Positions 1 through 12,153 of a DNA stretch of 64,000 bases are shown one piece after another. The notes under the pieces are model-generated. The model did not search any database and had not been told where the DNA came from. It was given only the letters and a program-made list of their open reading frames with translations. Source of the stretch: Geosiphon pyriformis (taxonomy: Eukaryota > Glomeromycota > Glomeromycetes > Archaeosporales > Geosiphonaceae); NCBI GenBank assembly GCA_016748015.1, contig JAAOMT010000201.1, positions 62,001 through 126,000 on the forward strand, given 5' to 3'. The number at the start of each line of letters is the position of its first letter. The first letter of the stretch is position 1. A program made the position numbers and the translations under genes.

Positions 1-274
1 GTATGATATAATTAATTCTACTAAAAAAAATTTCTCCCATTTCTGTTGTGTCAATTACCTTTTAAACCACTTCAACAATGGATTGTGAACATAAATATAC
101 TTATTTTTTGTCATCCAAAAGTTTCTCAATTTCCTTTGCTAATAAAACAGAAAGGAAAAGATTTTTTTTGAATCTTTGTTTTTCTTTTTCGGTGCAATTT
201 ATCGCGTTCTTTTAAAAAAAAAAGCAGTTGGTTTTAATAAGAACGGAAACCCCGAGCCTTTCACATTAAAGTAG

Positions 275-338
<64 letters not shown>

Positions 339-2021
339 AAAGATTTAAGCAAAATTACTAAAAATAAATAAAAGTTTTCTATATCAAGTTAATGGTGTTT
401 AACAATTTACCTATTTTTGGACTTATATTTGAGGATCCCAATGTAAAAATTATTGTACAATTCACATGATTGACAAAGAAGGGTAAACAATAATCATAGA
501 AAATGCAATTAATTTTATGTTTGATTAATTTAAGCCTTTAAAAGAAAAATAAAATCTAATTTAATATCATATTTTATACCAGATATAATAAAATTTCCAA
601 TTGATATTTGTTCATCAAAAAAATTGAATCTGATGCCGATATTAATTATCTAAGGAAACCATAATTTCTCGATATTTAGTATTTCATGCTGAAGTAATTC
701 TTGACTTTTTCATTTTTTTTAAAGAGTTTTAAAGTATAAAATGACATTCAAACCTCAAGCTCTTGTTCTTCTTCTTATTCTTTATCTTGCTTTTTAGAAC
801 AGTTTTTTAATGATAATTTACATAATTTTGTCAATTAAAAATTGACATGGTAGCTAGGGATAAAAAAAATTTAAATTTGATTGAATTGATCAAAGAGAGG
901 TTGCCACATCATGTTATGATCTATTAAAATTAAGATATTTTTATTATATTTTTAAATGGATTCGATTGAAAAAATACGTTTAATAAAATTCATTACAAAA
1001 AATTATTTGTAAATACCCTATTTAATTATTAATATTATTATTATTATTATTATTATTATTTTGCTATTTAGCCAATCACCTAATCATTTAGAATTGTTCT
1101 AGATGTTTCGTTTTGGTCGAATTCAATTTTTTAAAAGTTTTAAAATTACGCATCATTAAATGGTGCTCGATCGATTCGCAAAAATTAGCTACCTGCCTTA
1201 CTTAATGATTCTATGCTTATTATGAAAAAAAAACTAGTCATAATAGCATTAAATTTCAAAATTACTTTAAAAATAAGGCTTTTTAAATTTATTTTACTTC
1301 CATATATAGTTTAGTGTGTATTGCTAAAATATATCGAGAATATATTTAAAGACTTTCAATAAGATCAAATAAAGGAGATTAAAGTTTTTATTAAAATTTT
1401 ATTCTTCATTTACCGGTTTCGAAAAAGATGAATGTTCGAGTGTGGGAAAATAAGAATTTTAATCATATAAACTGAATCGATAAACAATTTATCTTTTTAA
1501 CTTTGTATATAATAAAATTTTAATTGCTTTTAGTGCCTTGTTTAAAGATAATATCTAAAAAGTATTTATCTTGGATCATTCTAGAATATTGACGTTATTG
1601 GTTTTCTATATATAATAATTTGATTAAAAAACAAAATTATCCTAAACTTTTGAATAATCTCGATTGATCTTTATGATTAGAGATTATGTCTATAAATAGG
1701 TCTGTGATGGTGATAGCGTATAAGGTTTTAGAAGCAAGAATAATTTATTTCAATTGTTAATCATTTAATTTCGCAACATAAATATACCTTTGGGAAAACA
1801 AACATTGTTAATTTTTCATTTTTAAATAAATTTTAGAGAAAAAATAAATAAAGATCTATAAAAAAATCTTTTAGGCTTTATACTCTTAGCTCTCAGATAA
1901 TCGAAAAAGAAACCACCCCCCCCCATTATTTACAAATCGCTTTTGAATTTCCTTTTCCTATATTCACATAATCAAAGTAACCCTTCATTGAAATAGTACT
2001 AAATTAAAAGAAGTTTATTTC
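1..2021. other. AT-rich intergenic sequence, no gene seen
   Basis: No convincing reading frame or transposon motif is visible. The stretch contains homopolymer A and T runs, an (ATT)n microsatellite near 1036-1062 and a short C run near 1916-1924. It lies downstream of the minus-strand HMG gene and probably holds that gene's 3' UTR at its right edge. Confidence 0.6.
275..336. repeat. 62-bp poly(A) homopolymer
   Basis: An unbroken run of about 62 A residues. It could be a mononucleotide microsatellite, the tail of an old retroposed sequence, or partly an assembly artefact. No retroposed body is recognisable to its left. Confidence 0.85.
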
Positions 2022-2843
2022 CTATAATAAAAACTTTTCCTTTTTCTGAGAGTTTACTTCTAGTCTCGCAGTATAATAATTTACAAGTTTTTCCAACTCT
2101 CCTATTCTATTATGTAGAATAGGAATGATAGATTCACACTCATCACATCGATTTCTAATATTGTAATTCGAAGGGAAAAAGGAATTAGGCAAGTCTGAAA
2201 AAGTATATGATGAAGTTGTATAGTCATGTTGCTCAGAGTAATTAGATAAAGATGGAGTTTCTGGACAATTTTTTTCAAATGATAACAATGGTGAGATGGA
2301 AGATTCATTAGTATATGTAGGATAAGATACCATATTAAACTTTTCGGGGGGATATAAAGAAGGTTCAATCGAATTTCGAACGTAATCCTCCGTATTATCA
2401 TGACGATCAAAAGATATGGGTTCAATTTTTCCTATTGTGTCCATTAATGAATTTGGGATCATATCAAAATCAAGAGATTCCGAGTTGAATTTTTTTAATT
2501 CATCATTACTTTCAGAATGAAATAAAATAAATTCATAACGAATTTGTTTATAAAGATTTCTGGCATCAGTCGCGATTTGTTGATATTCCTTTCGTACATA
2601 TTCTGGTTCATTTGCCCAACCTTGTTTCACGATGATCGAAAGTTGTGGTTGGGTAATTCTTGAATGCTTTCCTGACCGTATTTCTTGACAGACGGCCATT
2701 CGGTAAGCGATAAATGCGTTTGGAATTCTAGACTGCTTGCCAGTAGTTTTAAGTTTTATTATTGCCTTTCCAATGAGTTTCATTGGCGTTATGACTGGAG
2801 GATATCTAGGAACAACGCAGGGTAAAGTGCTCAATTTGCTCAT
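2022..2843 (-). CDS. MATA-HMG-box protein 1
   Basis: Intronless 273-aa frame. An HMG box of the fungal mating-type (MATA) class lies at about residues 38-102. It shows RIPNAFIAYRMAV, then QPQLS, then a core Trp followed by EPEYVRKEYQQIA, the three-helix signature of sequence-specific HMG DNA-binding proteins, so a nuclear transcription factor is expected. The middle is polar and unstructured. The C-terminus has a Cys pair (RCDEC, about residues 232-236) followed by a short heptad-like coil (about 238-265), probably for dimerisation. Two paralogues lie at 12.2-13.1 and 23.7-24.6 kb and share the box and the tail design. The ATG is directly preceded by a purine/pyrimidine repeat. MATA-HMG genes are greatly expanded in Rhizophagus; whether any acts in mating is unproven. 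Confidence 0.9.
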   Translation of the reverse strand: MSKLSTLPCVVPRYPPVITPMKLIGKAIIKLKTTGKQSRIPNAFIAYRMAVCQEIRSGKHSRITQPQLSIIVKQGWANEPEYVRKEYQQIATDARNLYKQIRYEFILFHSESNDELKKFNSESLDFDMIPNSLMDTIGKIEPISFDRHDNTEDYVRNSIEPSLYPPEKFNMVSYPTYTNESSISPLLSFEKNCPETPSLSNYSEQHDYTTSSYTFSDLPNSFFPSNYNIRNRCDECESIIPILHNRIGELEKLVNYYTARLEVNSQKKEKFLL

Positions 2844-2874
2844 GACTGGGAATTTTGAAATTTTGAAATTTTTA

Positions 2875-2926
2875 AGAGAAGAGAAGAGAAAGGAATAGAA
2901 GAGAAGAGAAGAGAAGAGAAGAGAGA
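2875..2926 (-). repeat. GA/CT-rich microsatellite upstream of HMG gene 1
   Basis: Imperfect GAGAA repeats read on the plus strand, that is, a CT-rich tract 30-80 bp upstream of the minus-strand ATG. Pyrimidine tracts are common in fungal core promoters and 5' UTRs, so it may influence transcription start. It is also a hypervariable simple repeat. Confidence 0.7.
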
Positions 2927-4491
2927 CAACTTAAAAAGTTTTATTGTTAAAAATAAGTTGGGGATTAAGTCTTTTTTTGTTGAAAACTTTTTCCTTTTGA
3001 ATCAAAAGTTTTAACTAGAAAGCCATTAGAATTTTGGTCCTTATTTATCACTTTTCGTTTATACCTAAAGAGATACACGTAAAATAATGCCTTTTTATTC
3101 ACTATTCTTATATTCCTGTTCTTTGAGATAATGTTTAGGTAAGGTACATCGTTCTAACTTAAGTTATAAATAATAAGCTCTCAATATTAGTCACTCAAAA
3201 GGATATATTTTTTCCCTTTTATATACTATTTAGGTTAAAATGAAAAACATGCGATATTTAGAAGAGCAATTGCGAAACTTCTTAATCGTGAAGAACTATC
3301 CATTGTAAAAAAGGATAAAGGTAAGCCTGAAATGAATTTTGATAATTTTTTAAGATATATATTGCCTAGGCGAATCGGGAAACGTCAAAGAGTTTTTTTA
3401 ATATAAAGCATAAATTTGTAGAGGTCATGAACGAATTTATTGTCTCACAATTCATAAATAAATTTGATGAAGTCATGAATGAATCATACCTTGGCAAATA
3501 AAAAAAGGTTTAAACCCTTCCTATTAATTAGTTAGTCAATAGTTCCTTTTGAATCAAAAAATTGATTTGCATTAACCGAGACCTATTATCTGACTTTTAG
3601 ATTTTCGAGAGGATCAATGGGAAAATTGTGTGTGTAATGTTAACAAAAAATCAAAGATCAATATTTGCAGAGAGAGATGATCATGTTATTCATTGGCTGA
3701 TTTTATTTCTTTTGAAACAATGCAGGCATTGAAACAGGGGTGTTTACAAGAAGAAGAATAAGAAGAAGAAGATTGATGATGAAGCTATCGATATAAATGT
3801 GAACCTTTTTGTGACTCAACTTCGAAGCTAATAAAAATTTCTTTAAACTTTGAAGATATTTAGCAATTTTTAGTTTTTGCTTGCTATTTCAATCAATTAT
3901 TTTAAAGCTAAAAGATTAATGCAAGTCAAAAAAAAAAACATGTAATTTTGAGCTTTACCATATGTGAAGTGAGATTCTTTTACATCAAAAAAGGGGAATA
4001 AAGGGTGTATGATGATGATGAATTTCGGGTGTTAAATTTCGGAATACATGAAAATCCCAGTTTCGTTTTTTAGAATAAAAACATCGCCGATTCGGAAAAA
4101 ATACCCCTTAATTGAATGAAAATATATTTATCCCAACAGAATATAAGAAAAACTTTTCGATTACTTTTAAAATCTGCATGTTTAATTGAGGTAATGGCTA
4201 ATTAAAAGATTATATTTTTATTTAGTTTAAAAGCAAAATGATTAGAGATATTAGTTTTTAAGATTCTCTATTCTAACAGTTATTTTTTTGTTTTTAATTG
4301 AAAGGAAATTATTTAATAACACCCCATTAATATTGAGGATTAACCACACCTTTCATGAAATATTGGATAATGATAAAAATTTTTACAAAAATTGATTGGC
4401 TAGTCAGTAAAATCTATAGTTAATTTGAAAAATAAATTTTTACTTTATAAACGTTATTATTCTGATGCAATTCAAAGATTCTGCGTGGTCT

Positions 4492-4589
4492 TTTAATCGT
4501 CACTCTAGGGAAATTCTCACGTCCCCAGTTGCTAATTTTTATTTAATCGTCACTTTAAAGAAATTCTCAAGTCCAGTTGCTAATTTTTA
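4492..4589. repeat. Two-copy 50-bp tandem duplication
   Basis: The unit starts TTTAATCGTCACT and ends GCTAATTTTTAT. Copy 1 spans 4492-4541 and copy 2 spans 4542-4589 with a few substitutions and a 2-bp deletion. No coding potential is seen, so this looks like a local slippage duplication. Confidence 0.8.
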
Positions 4590-5426
4590 TTTATATAATT
4601 GATTTGATAGAATTGATTTTTCAAAAATACAAGAAATTTCTCTTATGAATAAAAATTACAAGTTTCATATGATTAAAGGATATATTATAATGAACTCTTT
4701 GAAGTAAAAAATTTCAATCGCTTATTTAACAATGACCGTGAAAAAAAAACTATCACTTTGAATTAGCTAAAAAATCTTTAGTGAAAAGTTATTTTAATAT
4801 TATATTTTCATTGATTAACTAATTGGGGTTCATCCTAAACCTTTAAAGTATATCTGATTGGCGACAACGTTTTTGTTGATGATATTTTTAATCTTTTTAA
4901 ATAATAATAATAATAATATGTAAATCATCAATTTGTTTTGTTCGTCCGTCATGGTAGTTAATATTAAAAAGCAAAGAGTATCAAGCCCAAAAAATTAAAA
5001 AAATCTAACCTTTTTCTCACTAAAATTATGCATGCTAACATAAAGTTTTCATCATTGAACGCAATTTCGTTGGAGCATTTTTTTTTTACCTCGATGACTT
5101 CACTCACATTTTAGAGATATAAAATTCATTTTGCATGAAAATTTTCATCATTCACAAACAAAGAATAACTAATTACTAAAATGATTTTATATTTTTCGAG
5201 ATTAATTGAAATTAAATATATTAATTAGATAAGTTATATGGAATGAAAAAAAGTTTTTTCCATTGGTTCGATTTAAATATTTGTTTGTTTTAAAGAATTA
5301 TGTAATGAGAAAATCAATATCAAAAACATATATATCATTTAAAAGACAATCAATCTATACACTAATTCTGAAGTGCTCAAATCTAAAACACTTATTCAAT
5401 TGAAAGAAAAAAGGCTTCACAATTAG

Positions 5427-5456
<30 letters not shown>
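5427..5456. repeat. 30-bp poly(A) tract
   Basis: A run of about 30 A residues following CACAATTAG. It is a simple repeat with no retroposed gene body recognised beside it. Confidence 0.8.
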
Positions 5457-5459
<3 letters not shown>

Positions 5460-7065
5460 TCAAAAGAGTCATTTCAAATCGAGGTAGAATTCTAAAATTA
5501 TTTTAATCCTATATATCGTTTAAAGGTAACAGAAACCCCCAGTGAATTTATTATAACGAAATATATTGGAAATCTATATTTATGATGATTCATCTTTGAA
5601 GAACATCAATCCCACGTACATTGAATAGTTTTTCAGTAACAAGGCCTCAATCGGAATTTTCTGAATAATGACAATTAAATTTCTGGTTAAATTGTATTAG
5701 AAAATAGGAGATTTTTACCAAATTTGTTATTAACTAATAAAAATGTTAACCCAATAGATTGATAGGGAAAGTTTTTAGAAAGTGAAAGTTGGAAATTATG
5801 TAAAAAAAACGATTGACTATTTTACTTCAGTATTTGTCAAATTTAACAAAATTCTACTTCCTCGATATTAAAAATTCTTTTAAATCATCATAATAGTTTT
5901 TTATAATTAAATGTTTTTCCGAGAATCTATTTTATTTATTTAGAAAAGTGGCGGGAATATTTTGATTGTCCATATCCTTTTTCTACCCTAATAAAGAAAT
6001 CAAATCGGAAATTCATTAATTAAAACTTTTTTTTGTTTTTACTGGATAAATTTAGTTTATATCGTACCCATTTTCATAATGAACCATTTACTTATTTATT
6101 TATTAATTTTTAAACCCTTTAATATTGATTTGGATAATATATATACATTATAGATTTTTATTAATAAACCAATGAAAACCAAGTTATTCATCAATCTAAT
6201 TCCATATAAAATTATATTTTGTTCATTAATAATCTCTCAGTTTTTAAAGGGATCTAGGTCCCAGCATAGTTCTTTAGGTTTGAAAATAAAAATCGGCTTT
6301 TACCGTCATGATCATTCTTTTTAATGTATTAAAATAAAAATGGGTTAATACTCAATCACCATTTTTTACACTTTAAAAATTAAAAATAGGCTTTAAAATG
6401 AGTAAGAGATGACCCAATTTTAAAGTTTGGAAAAGATTTTTCAGCTCAACAATTAATATTTGTAATTAAAATAATTTTTTTTAAGATTCAAAAAAAAAAT
6501 TTCCATGTGGCTTTTTTAAAATATTTCTTTTCATAAAAAAGGGCACACAAGTTTTTTTTACCTAAACCATTTCAATATGTGTGAATAACAATCAGAAATT
6601 TGGAAAATTGTTTGATAAATAATTTTTTTAGAAATGTTCGAAAAACTAAAATTATTCGATATTTTTTTTTTAAAATAATAAATTCCTAAAAACAGGTTAA
6701 AATAAATCTTTTTTTCACAGTAGTATGTTTTGTTAAAAAACAGGTGTAATAAATAAACAAAATATAAACTTTAAAATTCAAAGTATAAAATATTTTTACT
6801 TTACTTTTAGTAAATATTTCTTTGTTTTTCCAATTTGGTTAAAAAAAAAATTATTTCATCATATAATTGACAAAGTATACATTATTATAAAAATATTGCA
6901 TTAAAAAATATAATAAACAAATAGGTTTAAATTTTAATTTTAAATCTTTTTTTTTATCATTGATTCAATTTTAATATTTAAATATAAATAGTATTTTTAA
7001 ATCTTATTTTAAAGTTCCTTTCTGAAATTAAGTAAGGTCATTAAACTATATATCTCAACTGTACG

Positions 7066-7857
7066 ATACAATTTCAAAAATTTGGAAAAAGTCGGAAAGA
7101 TTGAGCCTAAAGGCGGTAATAGTCATTTTAAGAAAATCACGGGACATATATCGAGAATAGTAAATCAATCTGTTTATAAATATTTTTCTTTGTCTTGGCG
7201 AAAAATTGTTACTAAATTAGAACATATAAAAACTTATCAATTACTACGCCAATGCACACGCAATTTGAAATGCAGAAACTTGTTAAATGGCTCAAATTTT
7301 ATCTTAATGATAACTGGAAAAAAAACCTTATTTTGGGATGAAACAGCATTTCAACCTGTTCCCAAAAACAATTGAACATTGGTGCAAGGGAAAACTTTCA
7401 ATTCGTCTAAATACCAAAAGATTGTACAAAGATTCTTGCGTGGGGTGGTTTTATATAAAGGGAAAAACCCAGCTTGTTTTTTTTTTCAACGTATAATGGA
7501 TGCAAAGTTTTATATATTGAAATTTTGCAACAACATGTTTGGAGAAGTTAATTGAATACTTTGGAAAAAGTTACACTTTCAACAAAATAACGATCTCAAG
7601 CGTTTCTTGCAAAAAATGTAATTGAATTTATTGACTGGCCATCATGTAGTCCGGTTCTAAATCTATATGAAAATATGTGGAGTAATTGTTAACCCCAAAG
7701 TAGAAAAACGATTGCCAAAAATATGGATGATTTGGAGCGATAGATAGTTGAAGAATGGAATTCTTTGCCAAAAACCATGCTAATCAATTTAATAAATTCA
7801 ATGTCACGAGTTGCGAGTCAATTACTGAGAATAAAGGCAAAAAAAATTGCATACTAA
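7066..7857 (+). pseudogene. Decayed Tc1/mariner transposase (relic 1)
   Basis: Frame-shifting translation gives the pieces of a Tc1/mariner transposase in order. An N-terminal helix-turn-helix-like stretch comes first (KIEPKGGN..KKI). Next is the first catalytic-Asp region (KKTLFWDETAFQ near 7.33 kb). Then follow KGKLSIRLNTK, a QQNND segment and IDWPSCSPVLNLYENMW (the WPxxSPDLNPIENxW hallmark, near 7.64-7.68 kb). The C-terminus VEEWNSLPKTMLINLINS ends at a TAA at 7855-7857. Several indels and stops break the frame, and the second catalytic motif is eroded (QQNNDLKR where QxDNDPKH is usual). It is inactive. Flanking sequence is too AT-rich to define the inverted repeats. It differs in sequence from the Tc1 relic at 19.3 kb, so it belongs to another lineage. 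Confidence 0.8.
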
Positions 7858-7980
7858 AATTTTATATTAATAAAATTACTGGCTTCTGGCCTTTCTAACA
7901 ATATATTAATAATACAATTCCGTGGATTTTTACTAACTTTTAAAAAACATCTTGAGCCAGAGTATTTTTCGCACCATTCC

Positions 7981-8400
7981 TTTTACTTTTTTTTCCACAT
8001 TTTTCTTAAATATTCTTAATAAGGTTTGAGATCTGCGTTATATAATGGCCATGACAGAACATGATATACAAGTCTTGCTTGAAAATCATCACACACATTA
8101 TTATTTGGGGGTAAGAAACATGCTTGGGCAGAATGGCAATGTATACAAGCCTTCAAAAGCTTGTTTCAGACAGTTTATTTGCTGACTTCAAACCTGAATT
8201 CATTTCTTTGAGCGCTTTAATTTCGGCTGCCTTATTAATGATTTCTATACACGATTTTGCCAATCTGACGACGTTTGCGAGAAGTAAGTTTGTGAATGAC
8301 CAGAAGAATAAATATCTGAAATTTAGCCGTTTTTGCAAAGTAATTCTGAAAGGAATGAAGAGAAAGACCGATTATTTTGGCGATTTTCGTTGCATTGAGT
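7981..8400 (-). pseudogene. Decayed Tc1/mariner transposase (relic 2, minus strand)
   Basis: On the minus strand, frames read from 8400 downward give a helix-turn-helix-like N-terminus (NATKIAKIIGLSLHSFQNY), a basic SRKRRQIGKI segment and then NKAAEIKALKEMNSGL. This matches the usual layout of a Tc1 DNA-binding domain. After a large internal loss, a degraded VLSWPLYNADLKPY segment resembles the WPxxSPDLNPIE motif near 8.0 kb. The catalytic core is mostly deleted. It sits tail-to-tail with relic 1, only about 120 bp away. Open frames on the opposite strand here start with TTG and look like shadows. The family call is an inference from motif order and is less certain than for relic 1. Confidence 0.55.
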
Positions 8401-8460
8401 CAAAAGTACTTAATGACTTAAAATTTAAGCTTTACAAAATTACGGTGCATTAAGTAAGTG

Positions 8461-11400
8461 AAAATAGGTGAAAAGTTAAAATGGGTAGTGTCAGACATCA
8501 GGGGGTAACCAAAAATAACATTTACGCGTTGACCTTGCCTAAATTATTTTTCAGAACTCTATATTTTAACATTTTTTGATAAACATAATTATATTTATGT
8601 TGTGTTTTTCCATTAAAATGACTGATATTTAAAAACACTGAAAACAGGAAAAATATTTTTCATGAATTAATATCTTAATTTTAATTGTATATTTTAATAC
8701 ATGTTTTATAATTCAAACCAAATCTTAAATTTTGCCAATTAAAATTATTTTAGATATACTAAATACAGCAATATGTAAACAAATTTAGTATTTAATTGTT
8801 TGAATTTAAAAAAAGCATAACACAAAACATAAATTTTTAAAAAATATTTATGTTAAATAATAAATAATTCACAATAAATAAAAATTTTAACAAAAAAGAT
8901 TAAACATTAAATATTTTTACAGAATCATTAATAAATATTAAAAATTTTGACAAATTATAATTAAATTAAATAAATAAATAAGTATACTTTTATTAATTAT
9001 TAATATTATTCTTTAAAACAATTTGATCTCAAAAATTTTATATTAATAAAATATTATTTTTTTAAAATAATTTTAATCTCAAAAATTTTATTTGTTTCTT
9101 TGACAGTTTTTAAATTAAAGTTAATAATCAGCTTATTTTGCAAGTTTATTGATCAAAAGAATAGACAAGTCAATATTTTTAATTTTTATCAATTTTAATA
9201 AAACAAAATAAAAGATTTGCAGTTGGACCTTACTTTGTAAAACATTAAAAAATATATATTTAAACAAAATATTTTGTTTTTAAAAAATTAATTATCATTT
9301 GACTAGCAAATTTAATATAATCATGCTGTCTATATTTTTGATGAAAAATAGTAATAATACAAAATAACTTTCGAAATCTTATTTGTTTTTTGGGAAAATC
9401 TTTCGAGACTTTCAACAACAATCATATTCTACTCTAGCGATAACCCTGAAGAAGTTATTAGATAAAATGATCCCAATCTTCAATCTTCAATCTTCACGAG
9501 GTATAGTGGTTTTAGAAATAACCGCCTGGCTGATGAAGATTGTTGTGAGCATCATTGATATCTTTTATATTATCAATTTGAACGATATGAAGATTATCAC
9601 CACTATTATTAATTGGGTTGGGGAATATGCTGATGCCCCAAAAATCAAAGCTGGTTTGAGTTTCAGGGCTATAATTTACGAAAAACTGTTTTTTTTTTCG
9701 ATTTTCTCTTGCAGATCAAAGTTTTTTATGAAAAATATTTGAGAATTTTCTCTCGTTTTTTTTTACAAGCAAACAAAAATTTACATAAAAATTTTCAACT
9801 TTCTAGTTCTATCCCAAACAAGAAGCTAGGATTTTTGTTTTTATAAACTGGTCTGATCCACTTGCGAAAGCTCCCTTTTTAATCACAACTTTAATGTTGT
9901 TTTTTAACGCAGATTGAAAATGGAATCATATTACATGACTTTCCAAATCAGAAAATATAGAATGCACTATATTTATATATCATGTGTTTCTTTAGTATAA
10001 AATATTAATATTTCTGACCCGAATCTAAGCTATTTAGACTTGATTTCCTAGTTGAAATGTTTCGTTTAAGAGCAAAATAAGAAATATAAAAACAAAACGA
10101 TCTATAAATATTGACGTTCAAATATAGAGCTGATAACGAATTCTTACTAAACTTTAAATAGCCTTTGAATAAGAATTCAAATGTTTGGAGGCTAATTTAT
10201 TATAAAAAATTATTCAAATATTTTCTTGATGATTTTCACAAAAGTAATATCAAAAGATTTTTCCCTAAATCAAGCCCTTGTTTATGAATCTAACTTGAGT
10301 ATTGACGCAACAATCGTAAGACGTTTAATTTAATCCAAAAATTAGATTCAAAAAAATAAAATCGTCTTCCTGATGCTCCCGATTTATTTTTTATTCATGC
10401 GTTCAGATGATCTGGTTTTCTCACACTGGAAGATTATTTAACCATTAATTTTTTAATGAAATTTCCGGACCTTTTGAATCACTTTTCCCCTGGAAGTATA
10501 GACATGAAAACCCCTACATAAAACCTAACTAAAGTACGACTTAAGAGAACAAACCAAAATTTTTAAAAAATTTAAATATTCAATAGTGACAACAAAATGC
10601 ACGTAAAAAAACGACATGCATAACATTTTAAAAATTCAAGTTATTCAAGGATATATATTACCTTCAAAAAAATTTTGAATAAATTATATTTGAGTTCTTT
10701 TTGGAAACCCTTATAATAAAAAAACAATCTAATGTTCTTATACTTGAAACTTGAATAAAATTGTGCTATTTTAAGTGTTTATTATTATAAAAAGTTTCTT
10801 GATTTCTCATTCTTTAGAAATTAGAGACTCAAATTTATATAGCCTTTTAAAAATTTTCATGGAAACAAAAATTTTGTCTATTTTTATTTGAAATTATTAG
10901 GTTTATTTTAGGCACACAAAGTTTTCCACACGGAAATAACAATTATTGCTTTTGGTCCCTTTTATTTAGCCTTCATAATTTTCTTTCATTGCAAAGTTGG
11001 TTATTATTTTTGTAAAAATTTATTAAAATAAAAAATAAAACAAAAAGAGTGTGAGAATTGAATAATAGTTATTTTTGAAACTCCTCAAGACTCTTATTTC
11101 TAGTCATTCAATTATTATCAAATGAGGTGAAAGTTTTTTTGAACTAGAGATATATTTTTAATCAAAAAAACACTGTATCAAATAATAGCAGACTAATACA
11201 AAGAATTAAAAGAAAATCTAAAGAATCAATTAAACTTTGCACAAAATAAATTCCAGCAAAGTTAAGAAATCTCTCCTTAACTCATAAAATTAGTCAATTT
11301 TAGAAATCTCTACTTAAAATGAGGAAGTTTAAAAATCATACAAGTTTAAGGACTTTTAACGAGTTTAGAAATCTGGGGTCAAATCGTTTCAAAGCGAAGG

Positions 11401-12153
11401 GTCATTTAATTTTTTATAATGTCAAATTTTTATCTTCAAAGTAATTTAAAATTTTCATGACACAAAAAAAAATAGAATATATAAATTTTGCATTTAATAT
11501 AATCATTTAGTAATACGTGTTGGATTCTATGTCTCTATAAACTTGAACTTGTAATTGTGAAAAAGCCATATTGCGATTGTGAGAAAATGTCATTATAAAT
11601 ATTAAAAACACATCATATGATAGTATTAGATGATTTAAAAAAAAATCCTTTTTATCTATACAATGAGTAACGAGCATAAATTTAAACAGTATTGTAGAAC
11701 GAGACTAGCTTTTATTATAAAACAAAGCACAAAGATAAGAGAAAGAGCACAATTTTTCTATAAGTCTCATAGTTAGATTTCGAAATTTAAAAATTAAATA
11801 TATATAAATTAGTCTAATATTATGCATGTTATTATAAAGGTCAATTCTTTAAATGGTTATATTTTTCGATGACCTCTATTATTTTGACTTTCGTAAGCCC
11901 TCAATAATTTACTTGAATAATTTAGAATAATATCTCGTTCCTTAAATTATTAAAACTATTTTTTTGCTGACTGAAACTCTGCATAATAAATATTTGAAGT
12001 TGTAAATTATTGTTATAGAAACTACATTTAAAATAAGAATAAAAATTATTCTAAAAATTAAATTCCCGTTATGTCATTTTCAGTTTATCATAATTTTATA
12101 TGGATGGTTGGATTCTACTTTAATTACTTATAGGGCTCAAATCATAAATATTT
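8461..12153. other. AT-rich intergenic sequence, no gene supported
   Basis: The 8.5-9.3 kb part is almost pure A/T with short direct repeats (ATCTCAAAAATTTTAT near 9.03 and 9.07 kb). A patch at 9.4-9.72 kb is less AT-biased and has an open plus frame (9383-9742) whose first codon is TTG. I do not recognise its product and do not call it a gene. The remainder up to the HMG gene shows no motifs. Confidence 0.5.

Larger units (their letters stand above)
2927..7065. other. AT-rich intergenic sequence with small repeats
   Basis: No supported gene. It contains a 50-bp tandem duplication (4492-4589), a 30-A tract (5427-5456) and many A/T homopolymers. The right end (6.4-7.05 kb) is extremely AT-rich and leads into a Tc1/mariner relic. 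Confidence 0.6.

Noticed and set aside
8124-8453. 109-codon plus-strand frame as a gene
   Set aside because: It starts with TTG, and the opposite strand gives better Tc1-like transposase motifs, so it is a shadow frame.
9383-9742. 119-codon plus-strand frame as a gene
   Set aside because: The first codon is TTG. The protein is hydrophobic and AT-codon-driven without a recognisable domain, and there is no supporting context.
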